A stretch of 64,000 bases of DNA from M3007 sp031425155 (GTDB lineage: Bacteria > Bacteroidota > Bacteroidia > Chitinophagales > Saprospiraceae). The notes under the pieces were generated by a model that was not told the DNA's origin, made no database searches, and saw nothing but the letters and a program-made list of their open reading frames with translations. Position numbers and translations under genes: made by a program. The stretch spans positions 1 through 64,000 of the forward strand of contig JANPIV010000079.1 of NCBI GenBank assembly GCA_031425155.1, written 5' to 3'. This document shows positions 49,671 to 57,383 of this stretch, piece by piece. Every line of letters starts with the position of its first letter. Positions within the stretch are counted from its first letter, which is position 1.

Positions 49671-52349
49671 ATGACTTCCCGCGACATCCGCCGCCAATTC
49701 CTCGACTTCTTCGCCTCCAAAGGCCATAAAATCATCCCTTCTGCCCCGATGGTGGCCAAAAGCGACCCCACGCTCATGTTCATCAACTCCGGCATGGCCC
49801 CGCTGAAGGATTTCTTTTTGGGCAACCAAACGCCGCCCGCCAAGCGCATCGCCGACACCCAAAAGTGCCTCCGTGTAACCGGCAAACACAACGACCTCGA
49901 AGACGTAGGTTTCGATGGTTACCACCACACCATGTTTGAGATGCTGGGCAACTGGTCGTTTGGCGATTATTTCAAAAAAGATGCGCTGGCCTGGTCCTGG
50001 GAACTGCTCACCGAGGTCTATAAAATCCCGAAAGACCGCATCTATGTGTCTGTCTTTCAAGGCGATGCACCCGAAAACCTGCCCTTCGATCAGGAGGCCT
50101 TCGATACCTGGAAGCAATTCGTAAGCGAAGACCGCATTCTGCCGTTTGGCAAAAAAGAGAACTTCTGGGAAATGGGCGCGCAAGGCCCCTGCGGCCCCTG
50201 CTCGGAAATTCACGTGGATTTGCGTTCGGATGAAGAACGCGCCAAAACCGATGGTAAAGCACTGGTAAATGCCGACGATCCCAACGTGATCGAGATTTGG
50301 AACAACGTATTTATGCAGTTCAACCGCAAAGCCGACGGCTCGCTGGAGGAATTGCCCGCCAAATCGGTGGATACCGGCATGGGCTTCGAGCGGCTCTGCC
50401 GTGCGGTGCAGGGGGCGAAGTCCAACTACGACACCGACCTGTGGAAGCCGTTGTTCACGGAATTGGGTGACCTGGCGGATCACTCCTATGAGGATACCTA
50501 TCCCGCGCTGCCCGGCCAGGTGGATCACACCGGCAATTACCCCGGCAACACCTACGAATATATCCAAAAAGACATCGCCATGCGCGTGGTGGCCGATCAC
50601 CTGCGGGCGGTGAGTTTTGCGATTGCCGATGGGGAATTGCCAAGCAATACGGGGGCCGGTTACGTCATTCGCCGCATTTTACGCCGGGCGGTGCGATATT
50701 ATTATTCGTTCCTGAATCTGCGCGAGCCGGTGCTTTATCGCTTGTGTCCGGTGCTGGCCGAGGAATTTGCTGATGTGTTCCCGGAATTGAAAGCGCAAAT
50801 AGACTTCGTGGTCAAGGTAATTTTGGAAGAAGAAAAATCCTTCCTGCGCACCCTCGAAAGTGGCCTGAAACGCATCGAACATATTGAAATACAGAACAAT
50901 ATACTTGGTGGCGAACAGGCCTTTGAACTGCTCGACACCTTCGGTTTTCCGATTGACCTGACCCGTCTGATCGCCCGCGAAAAGGGCTGGACAGTGGACG
51001 ATGCCGGTTTTGACCAGGCTTTGGCCGAACAAAAAGCCCGCTCCCGCAAAGATGCCGCCAAGGAAGTAGGCGACTGGGTGGTGCTTACCGATGAATCCGA
51101 TGTGGCTTTTGTCGGTTATGATGACCTGGAAACGCAAAACGCGCACATCGTGAAGTACCGGACGGTGGTCACAAAAGGCGAAAACCAATACCAACTGGTG
51201 TTGAATCGGACCCCTTTTTATCCCGAAGGCGGTGGCCAGGTGGGCGATAAAGGCTGGCTGACTTTCGGCACGGAGAAAATCCAGGTGCTGGACACCAAAA
51301 AGGAAAATACGCTGGTTATCCATGTAGTGGACAAATTGCCCTACGATCTGGAAAACCAAAACGTCAGTTGCCAGGTGGATGTCCGCAAACGCCATCTGAC
51401 TGAAAATAATCACTCGGCCACTCACCTGTTGCACGCAGCCCTGCGCCGCGTGTTGGGCAGCCATGTCCAGCAAAAAGGCTCTTGCCTCGACGATCAGGCC
51501 CTGCGCTTCGACTTTGCGCATTTCCAGAAAGTCAGCGACCAGGAACTGGCGGAAATAGAGCATATTGTCAATGAAAAAATCCGGGAAAATATCGCTCTCG
51601 AAGAGGCCCGCAACCTGCCTTTGGAAGAAGCCAAAAAGTCCGGCGCGATGATGCTTTTCGGCGAAAAATATGGCGAAACGGTCCGTATGATCACCTTCGA
51701 TCCGACCTACTCCCGCGAACTCTGCGGCGGCTGTCATGTGCGTCGCACCGGGCAGATCGGTTACTTTGTCATTACCGGCGAAAGCGCGGTGTCTGCCGGG
51801 GTGCGTCGCCTGGAAGCAGTGACGGCGGAGGGCGCAGAAGCGTATTTTGCCAATTTGAAAAATGAACTCTCCGGCATTCGCAGTGTACTGAAAGCCAAAG
51901 ACTTATCCAAGGCTATTACGGATTTGCAGGAGGAAACCAAACGTTTGCAAAAAGAAAACGAACGCCTCGTGCAGGAGCAGGCCAACGGCTTACGCGAAGG
52001 GCTGCGCACCCAAGTGACGGTGGTCAATGGCATAAATCTGATCGCTACCATCCTGCCGCTCCGCGACGGTAATATCATCAAGAACCTCGCGGTAGAGATC
52101 GAGCGGGAAATCGGCAATGCTGTCGTTGCTTTCGGGGCCATATCCGCCGATGGCAAGCCGTCGCTGAGCATCAAAATCAGCGATCAACTGGTGAAAGAGA
52201 AAGGCCTGAACGCTGGCACTATTGTCCGCGAACTGGCCGCCAAATTCCTGAAAGGTGGCGGTGGTGGGCAGCCAGGTTTTGCAACAGCGGGCGGCACGGA
52301 CACGAGTCAATTGCAGGCGGCGGTGGAAGCGGTGCAAGGATATTTGTAG
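49671..52349 (+). CDS. alaS: alanine-tRNA ligase
   Basis: Charges tRNA-Ala and edits mischarged Ser and Gly. The ATG at 49671 (MTSRDIRRQFLDFFASKGHK) is the family start. The class II catalytic domain fills about residues 1-460 (SDPTLMFINSGMAPLKDFFL, GFERLCRAVQG). The editing domain has zinc-site HSATHLLHAAL and the CGGCHVRRTGQ cysteines and histidine. The C-terminal oligomerisation domain ends GGGGGQPGFATAGGTD. At 892 residues it is full length. A strong terminator follows at 52425. Confidence 0.97.
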   Translation: MTSRDIRRQFLDFFASKGHKIIPSAPMVAKSDPTLMFINSGMAPLKDFFLGNQTPPAKRIADTQKCLRVTGKHNDLEDVGFDGYHHTMFEMLGNWSFGDYFKKDALAWSWELLTEVYKIPKDRIYVSVFQGDAPENLPFDQEAFDTWKQFVSEDRILPFGKKENFWEMGAQGPCGPCSEIHVDLRSDEERAKTDGKALVNADDPNVIEIWNNVFMQFNRKADGSLEELPAKSVDTGMGFERLCRAVQGAKSNYDTDLWKPLFTELGDLADHSYEDTYPALPGQVDHTGNYPGNTYEYIQKDIAMRVVADHLRAVSFAIADGELPSNTGAGYVIRRILRRAVRYYYSFLNLREPVLYRLCPVLAEEFADVFPELKAQIDFVVKVILEEEKSFLRTLESGLKRIEHIEIQNNILGGEQAFELLDTFGFPIDLTRLIAREKGWTVDDAGFDQALAEQKARSRKDAAKEVGDWVVLTDESDVAFVGYDDLETQNAHIVKYRTVVTKGENQYQLVLNRTPFYPEGGGQVGDKGWLTFGTEKIQVLDTKKENTLVIHVVDKLPYDLENQNVSCQVDVRKRHLTENNHSATHLLHAALRRVLGSHVQQKGSCLDDQALRFDFAHFQKVSDQELAEIEHIVNEKIRENIALEEARNLPLEEAKKSGAMMLFGEKYGETVRMITFDPTYSRELCGGCHVRRTGQIGYFVITGESAVSAGVRRLEAVTAEGAEAYFANLKNELSGIRSVLKAKDLSKAITDLQEETKRLQKENERLVQEQANGLREGLRTQVTVVNGINLIATILPLRDGNIIKNLAVEIEREIGNAVVAFGAISADGKPSLSIKISDQLVKEKGLNAGTIVRELAAKFLKGGGGGQPGFATAGGTDTSQLQAAVEAVQGYL

Positions 52350-52424
52350 TTGCACCTTTAGCGAACTTCACGCTCGAAAAGCGGCAAATCGGCCCTTTTT
52401 TGCTCTCAAGTTAAAATAAGGAAT

Positions 52425-52469
52425 AGCCATATTTTAAGAAAAGCCGTTTTCTTAAAATATGGCTTTTTA
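52425..52469. terminator. bidirectional rho-independent terminator
   Basis: Perfect 18-bp stem AGCCATATTTTAAGAAAA / TTTTCTTAAAATATGGCT with a GCCG loop, followed by TTTTT on the plus strand. It lies between alaS and the convergent gene at 52482 and can end both. Confidence 0.85.
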
Positions 52470-52481
52470 TATTTCAATAAA

Positions 52482-52802
52482 TTACCACTCCACTACCCGC
52501 CTCGGCAGCACTATTGCCTCCTTTGGCGGATGATAATAATGCTCCACTACCGCCGCTTCCAGTCGTTTTTTTAAGACCAAATCTTTGACCACTGCTTCAT
52601 ACATTTCTTCCCCGGCCGCATCGAACACCGAAAGCAAAGTAACGTGCAAAAAGCGCAGCAAACCGGATTGTGCATCGCGCTCGAGCATCAGGGCTGCTTC
52701 GCCTGCCAGTTCTTGCCCATTCGTATTCCGGTGACGGTACAACACCAGTTCATACACGATGCGGGCATGGACAGGATAAGGTTCGTCGTTTTGCTCCGAC
52801 AT
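52482..52802 (-). CDS. hypothetical protein, 106 residues
   Basis: A small soluble protein starting MSEQNDEPYPVHARIVYELV and ending in VLPRRVVEW. It has an alternating strand-like pattern (ARIVYELVLYRHR, LLRFLHVTLLSVF) and an Asp/Glu-rich middle. I recognise no family. It is divergent from the helix-turn-helix gene at 52971, with an AT-rich 168-base interval between, and could be under that protein's control. The frame is supported by codon use and the nearby terminator; the function is unknown. Confidence 0.5.
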   Translation of the reverse strand: MSEQNDEPYPVHARIVYELVLYRHRNTNGQELAGEAALMLERDAQSGLLRFLHVTLLSVFDAAGEEMYEAVVKDLVLKKRLEAAVVEHYYHPPKEAIVLPRRVVEW

Positions 52803-52970
52803 AAAGTGTAATTTTGCTGATGAAGAAATTCTGACAGCAAAAATATTCCATTAAGTGGAATAAAAAACAAAAAGACGGACAAATAATTTTCCATAATATT
52901 AATTTTTCCACCTTTTCTTAATTTTTGTCCTTTTCTAAAAACATTCGTTGAATCGTATCTCGTTGAAAAT

Positions 52971-53354
52971 ATGAGCGTTATAAAGCAAGGGGAAAAATTA
53001 ATGCTGTTGGTTAAACGTGACAGCCGAACGACAGAGGAAATCGCTACAGCCATGAATATTGACAAATCATACCTGCCGCGACTCTATAAAATGGACATTT
53101 TGCCACCCAAGCCGTTCCAAAAAGCGTTGGAGGTATTTGGCGTATCAGCGGCCTACTTTTTGGAAGGAAATCCGGCACCCATGATCGTGACCGAACCCGA
53201 TAGTCCATACCACAGTAAGGTTTTTGAAAAATTGCAGACTGAAATTACGACCCTGCGCGACGAACTCAGTCGCCTCACCAAAATGCTGGAGCAGGAAAAA
53301 GCCATCAACGCCAATCTGGCGGAAGCACTGAAGAATCTGAGTAAAAGAGAATAA
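52971..53354 (+). CDS. helix-turn-helix protein with C-terminal coiled coil
   Basis: A 127-residue protein. The N-terminal part RTTEEIATAMNIDKSYLPRL (about 19-38) looks like an HTH of the Cro/C1 type: a helix, a turn at NIDKS, then a recognition helix. The C-terminal half (about 80-125) is a heptad-rich coiled coil: FEKLQTEITTLRDELSRLTK and so on, suited to dimerisation. No ligand domain is present. Promoter-like AT-rich DNA precedes it. It is probably a small transcription regulator; partner and target are unknown. Confidence 0.65.
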   Translation: MSVIKQGEKLMLLVKRDSRTTEEIATAMNIDKSYLPRLYKMDILPPKPFQKALEVFGVSAAYFLEGNPAPMIVTEPDSPYHSKVFEKLQTEITTLRDELSRLTKMLEQEKAINANLAEALKNLSKRE

Positions 53355-53358
53355 AAAA

Positions 53359-53503
53359 GAATGTGGCCAATGTGGGAAAAGAATGTGGCCAATGTGAAAA
53401 GAATGTGACCAATGTGGGAAAAGAATGTGACCAATGTAAAAAAAATGTGGTCAATGTGCTGCATTTCAACACATTGGCCACATTTAATTTATTGACCACA
53501 TTA
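53359..53503. repeat. tandem GAATGTG(G/A)CCAATGTG array
   Basis: Five direct units of 18-22 bases (GAATGTGGCCAATGTGGGAA, GAATGTGGCCAATGTGAAAA, GAATGTGACCAATGTGGGAA, GAATGTGACCAATGTAAAAA, AATGTGGTCAATGTG) are followed by two inverted ones (CACATTGGCCACATT, TTGACCACATT). The array fills the gap between the HTH gene and the thrA stop. Confidence 0.8.
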
Positions 53504-53506
53504 ATC

Positions 53507-55984
53507 CTATCTCCCCATTCCAATCACTTCCGCAAACACGCCCGCTGCCGTCACCTCCGCGCCCGCGCCAGGGCCACGCACCACCAATGGGCGGTCGCGG
53601 TAACGCTCCGTAGTGAATACTACCATATTATCGCTGCCACTCAGGAAGTAAAAAGGGTGACTTTGATCAAACGCTTGCAGCCCAATACTGGCTTTGCCTT
53701 CATCCAGACAAGCCACGAAGCGCAGCACCTGTCCCTGGTCAGCTGCCCGTTGGCGTAACTGCTCAAAATGATCGTCGTGCCGTTCCAGTGCCGTGAAGAA
53801 AGCGGGTACCGAGGTGGCCGCCAGGCAATCAGCGGGCAAAATATTTTCCAAATCCACATCGGCGGTTTCCAATGGTAAGCCAGTCTCGCGGGCCAGAATC
53901 AGAATTTTACGCCGTACATCTGCCCCGGAAAGATCGTCGCGCGGATCGGGTTCCGTCAGGCCACGCTGCTGGGCTTCGTGCACAATGCTGGAAAAAGAGG
54001 CTCGCTCCGCAGTACTCGTTTGGCAGAAAGTATTGAAAATGAATGATAAAGTGCCCGACAAAATGCCCTCGATTTTCAGAATGCGGTCGCCTGACTGAAT
54101 AAGATCGTTGAGCGTAGTGATGATAGGCAATCCGGCCCCGACATTGGTTTCGTAACACCAGTAAGCCCCGCGTTTTTCCGCTATTTTTTTCAAATGCTGG
54201 TACTGCGCATACGAAGAAGAGGCCGCCAGTTTGTTGGGCGTAGAAATAGAAATGCTCGCTTCGAGGATGCTGGCATAGTGTTCCGTGACCTCTTCGGCAG
54301 CGGTATTGTCAATAAAAATCGTGTTGGAGAGGTTGAGGTTTTTCATTTGCTCCACAAAACGCGCCATCGAGAACGGGTCGCCATCGTGCAGTGCCTGCTC
54401 CCACGCGCCGGGTGCCACCCCATCCTCCTGAAAGGCCATTTTACGGCTGTTGGCCAGCCCGGCGATCTTGATCTCGAGGTTGCGTTTTTCCCGCAAAAAA
54501 GCCGTCTGTGCTTCTATTTGTCGCAGCAGCGTCTTGCCAATCAAGCCAATACCAACGATAAAAAGATGTAATGTCTTGGTATCCGACAGGAAAAATGCTT
54601 CGTGAATGGCATTCAGTGCTTTCGTTTCGTCGGGCGCACCGATGACTACGGAAATGTTTAACTCGCTCGATCCCTGGGCGATGGCCACAATATTGACCCC
54701 GTTTTTGCCCAGTGCCTGAAACAACCGTCCGGCAATACCCGGCCGGTAGCGCATGTTTTCGCCGACCACCGCGATCACCGAAAGATTGTCTTCAATCTTC
54801 ATCGGCTCGATGAGTTGGCCGCGCAATTCGTAGGCAAACTCCTTTTCCGCCGCCTTCATGGCCGCCTTCGATTGGGCGGGCGACACCGCGAAAGTGATGC
54901 TCGTTTCGCTCGATCCCTGCGTGATAACCACCACATTCACACTCGCCTGAGCCAATGCGCCGAATAGCCGTGCGGCCACCCCCGGTACGCCAAAAAGTCC
55001 ACTGCCCTGCAGCGTGATTAGCGAAATCTGGTTGATGCTCGAAATGCCACAAATAGCTCCGCCGCCGGGGGTATCCGCCGAAATAACCAGGGCTTTATTA
55101 CTAATATAAGTTCCTGAAAATGACGGGTTAAACGTGTTTTTGATGACCAAAGGAATGTCTTTGGCCAGGGCGGGCAGAATGGTCGGTGGATAAATAACCT
55201 TGGCCCCGAAATGGCTCATTTCCATCGCCTCACGGTAGGTCATGGTCGGCAACGTAAACGCCTTTTTCACCCGGCGCGGATCGGCAGTCAGGACGCCATC
55301 CACGTCGGTCCAGATTTCGATGGCCGAAGCATCCAGGGCCGCGCCGAGAATAGCAGCCGTGTAGTCGGAGCCGCCACGGCCCAGGGTAGTGGTAATGCCA
55401 TCCACGGTGCTGCCGATGAAGCCCGTGGCCGCCTGTACCGCCGAATGCGCCGCATAGTGCGCCCGGATGCGGCGATTGGTTTCCTCAAAATCCACTTTGG
55501 CCCCGCCAAAATGCGCGTCGGTGCGGACCACATCGCGGGTATCCAGAAATTCGGTGGGGATGCCTGCCTGCCGCATGGCGTGGGCGATGATGAAGGCCGA
55601 ATTGCGTTCGCCGAAACTCACCACAAAATCCAGCGAACGGGCCGATACCTCATGCAGGAGGTAAATGCCTTGCAGCACGTTGCCCAACGCCTCGAAATTG
55701 GCAGTCAGATGCTGCTCCACCGCCGGGCGATTGGCGGGTTCCAGCAGTTGCTCGATGGCTTCAAAGTGGCGGGACTGCACTTTTTCAAACAATTCCCGGT
55801 AGTGCTCGTCGCCTTTTCCGGCGCGGTTGGCCATGTCAATCAGCGTATCGGTCACTTTGGAAAACGCCGAAAAAACGACCGTAAATTGTTCGCCGCGCTG
55901 ATGATAATCGAGTAATATTTGTAGTAATCCGCTGATCGTGGCCGGGGAACCGACGGAAGTGCCGCCAAATTTTAAAACCTTCAT
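53507..55984 (-). CDS. thrA: bifunctional aspartokinase / homoserine dehydrogenase
   Basis: Two steps of the aspartate-family pathway in one 825-residue chain: phosphorylation of aspartate and NADPH-dependent reduction of aspartate semialdehyde to homoserine. The kinase opens MKVLKFGGTSVGSP and has LGRGGSDYTAAILGAALDAS and EIWTDVDGVLTADPR. Two ACT-type regulatory domains (about 310-460) are seen, for example VVVITQGSSETSITFAV and VAIAQGSSELNISVVIG. The dehydrogenase half has LFIVGIGLIGKTLL (nucleotide binding), ETNVGAGLPIITTLNDLI and the catalytic GTLSFIFNTF. Threonine feedback through the ACT domains is expected from the family. Confidence 0.95.
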   Translation of the reverse strand: MKVLKFGGTSVGSPATISGLLQILLDYHQRGEQFTVVFSAFSKVTDTLIDMANRAGKGDEHYRELFEKVQSRHFEAIEQLLEPANRPAVEQHLTANFEALGNVLQGIYLLHEVSARSLDFVVSFGERNSAFIIAHAMRQAGIPTEFLDTRDVVRTDAHFGGAKVDFEETNRRIRAHYAAHSAVQAATGFIGSTVDGITTTLGRGGSDYTAAILGAALDASAIEIWTDVDGVLTADPRRVKKAFTLPTMTYREAMEMSHFGAKVIYPPTILPALAKDIPLVIKNTFNPSFSGTYISNKALVISADTPGGGAICGISSINQISLITLQGSGLFGVPGVAARLFGALAQASVNVVVITQGSSETSITFAVSPAQSKAAMKAAEKEFAYELRGQLIEPMKIEDNLSVIAVVGENMRYRPGIAGRLFQALGKNGVNIVAIAQGSSELNISVVIGAPDETKALNAIHEAFFLSDTKTLHLFIVGIGLIGKTLLRQIEAQTAFLREKRNLEIKIAGLANSRKMAFQEDGVAPGAWEQALHDGDPFSMARFVEQMKNLNLSNTIFIDNTAAEEVTEHYASILEASISISTPNKLAASSSYAQYQHLKKIAEKRGAYWCYETNVGAGLPIITTLNDLIQSGDRILKIEGILSGTLSFIFNTFCQTSTAERASFSSIVHEAQQRGLTEPDPRDDLSGADVRRKILILARETGLPLETADVDLENILPADCLAATSVPAFFTALERHDDHFEQLRQRAADQGQVLRFVACLDEGKASIGLQAFDQSHPFYFLSGSDNMVVFTTERYRDRPLVVRGPGAGAEVTAAGVFAEVIGMGR

Positions 55985-56111
55985 GCTTTAAATGTAATGT
56001 TGAACCGTAAAGGATAGGATTTTGGGCACAAAAAACGGATGATTTAACGGCTTTCCGAAATGTTGGGCGGAAATAGCACTTTTGCTCCCCATTCAGACCT
56101 CTTTTCGCCTT
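55985..56111. other. intergenic between thrA and the structured RNA
   Basis: About 125 bases between the thrA start and the end of the RNA gene, both on the minus strand. No supported gene, and no good promoter box for thrA is visible. Confidence 0.4.
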
Positions 56112-56151
56112 AAAAAAGAAAAGGGCCACAGGTGAAGTTCACCTGCCGCCC
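56112..56151 (-). terminator. rho-independent terminator of the structured RNA
   Basis: On the minus strand GGGGCGGCAGGTGAA-C-TTCACCTGTGGCCC forms a nearly perfect stem and runs straight into TTTTCTTTTTT. This is a classic intrinsic terminator and fixes the 3' end of the transcript near 56112. Confidence 0.85.
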
Positions 56152-56237
56152 CACGCGTGTTTGGTATTTCGTATTCGTACTCTTGGACAAAACTACGCTC
56201 ACCGACTTCCACGCTACCCATTCGCCGTAGTTTTTCG

Positions 56238-56395
56238 CTGTAAGGGAAGGACTCGAACCTTCACGAGGCAGTTAGCAACAACACAAAGTTTGGTGGTCAA
56301 TCCCAGTCGGCCAAGGCCGGCTTTATGTTGCGTTTATCCTGTTATCCCCACCCCCGAGACAGGAGGGTATGGCTGCCAAATTTCATCACCTCACA
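56238..56395 (-). other. tRNA-like domain (class II, leucine-tRNA-like) with an 88-nt variable region
   Basis: The acceptor stem pairs TGTGAGG (56395-56389) with CCTTACA (56245-56239), seven pairs with one G-U, then discriminator G and no encoded CCA. The D arm is ATG…CAT with GG in the loop (AAATTTGGCAGC). A possible anticodon arm is CCCTC-CTGTCTC-GGGGG, giving GTC in the anticodon place but with T at position 37. The T arm is GAAGG-TTCGAGT-CCTTC, perfect. Between anticodon and T arms lie 88 nt instead of the usual 4-25, forming a 10-bp stem (56330-56321 with 56288-56279) and a CGGC-CTTG-GCCG hairpin. TGATGAAATTTGGCAG recalls leucine tRNAs. Confidence 0.6.
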
Positions 56396-56432
56396 AGTTG
56401 ATTCAGTAGTGCGCTTTCGCATTCTGATAGGG

Positions 56433-56465
56433 CAAAGGTAAACGTATTGGCTTTTTTATTACAAA
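56433..56465 (-). promoter_or_regulatory. Bacteroidota-type promoter for the structured RNA
   Basis: On the minus strand TTTG (56465-56462), 21 bases, then TACCTTTG (56440-56433). This is a full match to the two-box pattern seen at pheS and places the transcription start near 56427. Confidence 0.7.
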
Positions 56466-56668
56466 TTTTTCAACGTATTTTTATTTTATTTACATTATCA
56501 GCAAATTTTTATCTAAAATACTGCCATTTTTAAAATATTCAATTTGATTCGGCTTTAAAAATTAACAAGTTGGCAATGATCGGCAGGCCAAAAAGAGCGT
56601 TTGCTCATTCTGTGTAAACCATTTTCCTGATTACACATTCTCCTTCTATCTGTTCCGCGCAGGATTAC
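56466..56668. other. AT-rich intergenic upstream of the RNA and the NUDIX gene
   Basis: Roughly 200 bases between the divergent RNA gene and NUDIX gene, AT-rich at 56455-56570. No gene is supported. Its far edge carries the ACATTGGCCACATT repeat. Confidence 0.4.
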
Positions 56669-56693
56669 CCACATTTTCCACATTGGCCACATT
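56669..56693. repeat. CACATTGGCCACATT unit before the NUDIX gene
   Basis: CCACATTTTCCACATTGGCC and ACATT end six bases before the NUDIX ATG at 56699. It is the third site of the TGGCCA-centred repeat found at 49566 and 53359. Confidence 0.6.
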
Positions 56694-56698
56694 ATAAT

Positions 56699-57376
56699 AT
56701 GTCGTTTCCCGAACCTTTCCCTGATCACCTTGCCAGTTGTCTGGCCCAGCCCTTGCCCGGACAGTCAGCGCAATACAAAATGGCCAGCCTGCGTCGGTTG
56801 GAAGAATTGGGCCTGCAGACCGCTCCGCCCCCGAACGTAAAATTAGCTGCTGTGCTAATACTGCTATTTTCACAGGAACAAAACTGGCATCTGACTCTTA
56901 TTCAGCGGACCGTGAATCCACACGACCGGCATAGTGGCCAGATCAGTTTTCCCGGCGGGCGGTATGAGCCAGAGGACGAGACGTTGGCTAATGCCGCATT
57001 GCGCGAAGCACATGAGGAGTTGGGCGTCCGGCCGGAGCGGGTACAATTGCTGGGTCGCCTGACGGAGTTGTACGTGCCGGTCAGCAATTTTGTGGTCCAT
57101 CCTTTTGTGGGCGTACTGCACGATGGTCAGCCGCCCGCTTTTACGCCGCAGCCGGGCGAAGTGGCCACTATTCTGGTGCCGCCTCTGGCGCTTTTTCTGG
57201 ATAAAAATACCCGCAAGATGACGGACATACCCCTCAGCGAGGCGGTGGTTTTGAAAAATGTACCTTATTTTGAAGTAGAAGAACGCGTACTGTGGGGTGC
57301 CACCGCTATGATTCTCAACGAGTTACTGGAAATTGTCATGACGGGCTTAAGTGACGAACCGCAGGAACTGTCCTAA
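56699..57376 (+). CDS. NUDIX hydrolase, CoA pyrophosphatase type
   Basis: A 225-residue hydrolase. The NUDIX box reads GGRYEPEDETLANAALREAH then EELG, matching GX5EX7REUXEEXGU. Just before it, RHSGQISFPGG with the preceding LIQRTVNPHD is the UPF0035 feature of CoA pyrophosphatases, which split coenzyme A and acyl-CoA to 4'-phosphopantetheine and 3',5'-ADP. The start at 56699 directly follows the GGCCACATT repeat. It converges with the CBS-domain gene, seven bases away. Confidence 0.9.
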   Translation: MSFPEPFPDHLASCLAQPLPGQSAQYKMASLRRLEELGLQTAPPPNVKLAAVLILLFSQEQNWHLTLIQRTVNPHDRHSGQISFPGGRYEPEDETLANAALREAHEELGVRPERVQLLGRLTELYVPVSNFVVHPFVGVLHDGQPPAFTPQPGEVATILVPPLALFLDKNTRKMTDIPLSEAVVLKNVPYFEVEERVLWGATAMILNELLEIVMTGLSDEPQELS

Positions 57377-57383
57377 GCCACTT

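Larger units (their letters stand above)
56112..56427 (-). ncRNA. structured RNA with a tRNA-like core, unidentified
   Basis: A transcription unit of roughly 315 nt on the minus strand, bounded by a well-formed promoter (56433-56465) and an intrinsic terminator (56112-56151), with no plausible protein. Structural parts in 5'-3' order are a small TGCG-AAAG-CGCA hairpin, a tRNA-like domain at 56395-56238, a 9-bp stem (AAAACTACG at 56234-56226 with CGTAGTTTT at 56197-56189) and the terminator. It does not show the conserved parts of RNase P RNA, tmRNA, 6S or SRP RNA. The role is unknown; a tRNA precursor with a large insertion is the main alternative. Confidence 0.65.

Noticed and set aside
53507..53859. 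Small minus-strand frame inside thrA
   Set aside because: Out-of-frame within a well-supported gene.
56161..56409. Plus-strand 82-residue frame
   Set aside because: It lies on the opposite strand of the structured RNA gene and has an improbable composition; it is a shadow of the RNA.
56112..56427. Interpretation of the RNA as tmRNA
   Set aside because: The acceptor stem halves are only 158 nt apart inside a longer transcript, no tag reading frame ending in a typical ALAA is visible, and the tmRNA D-loop consensus is absent.
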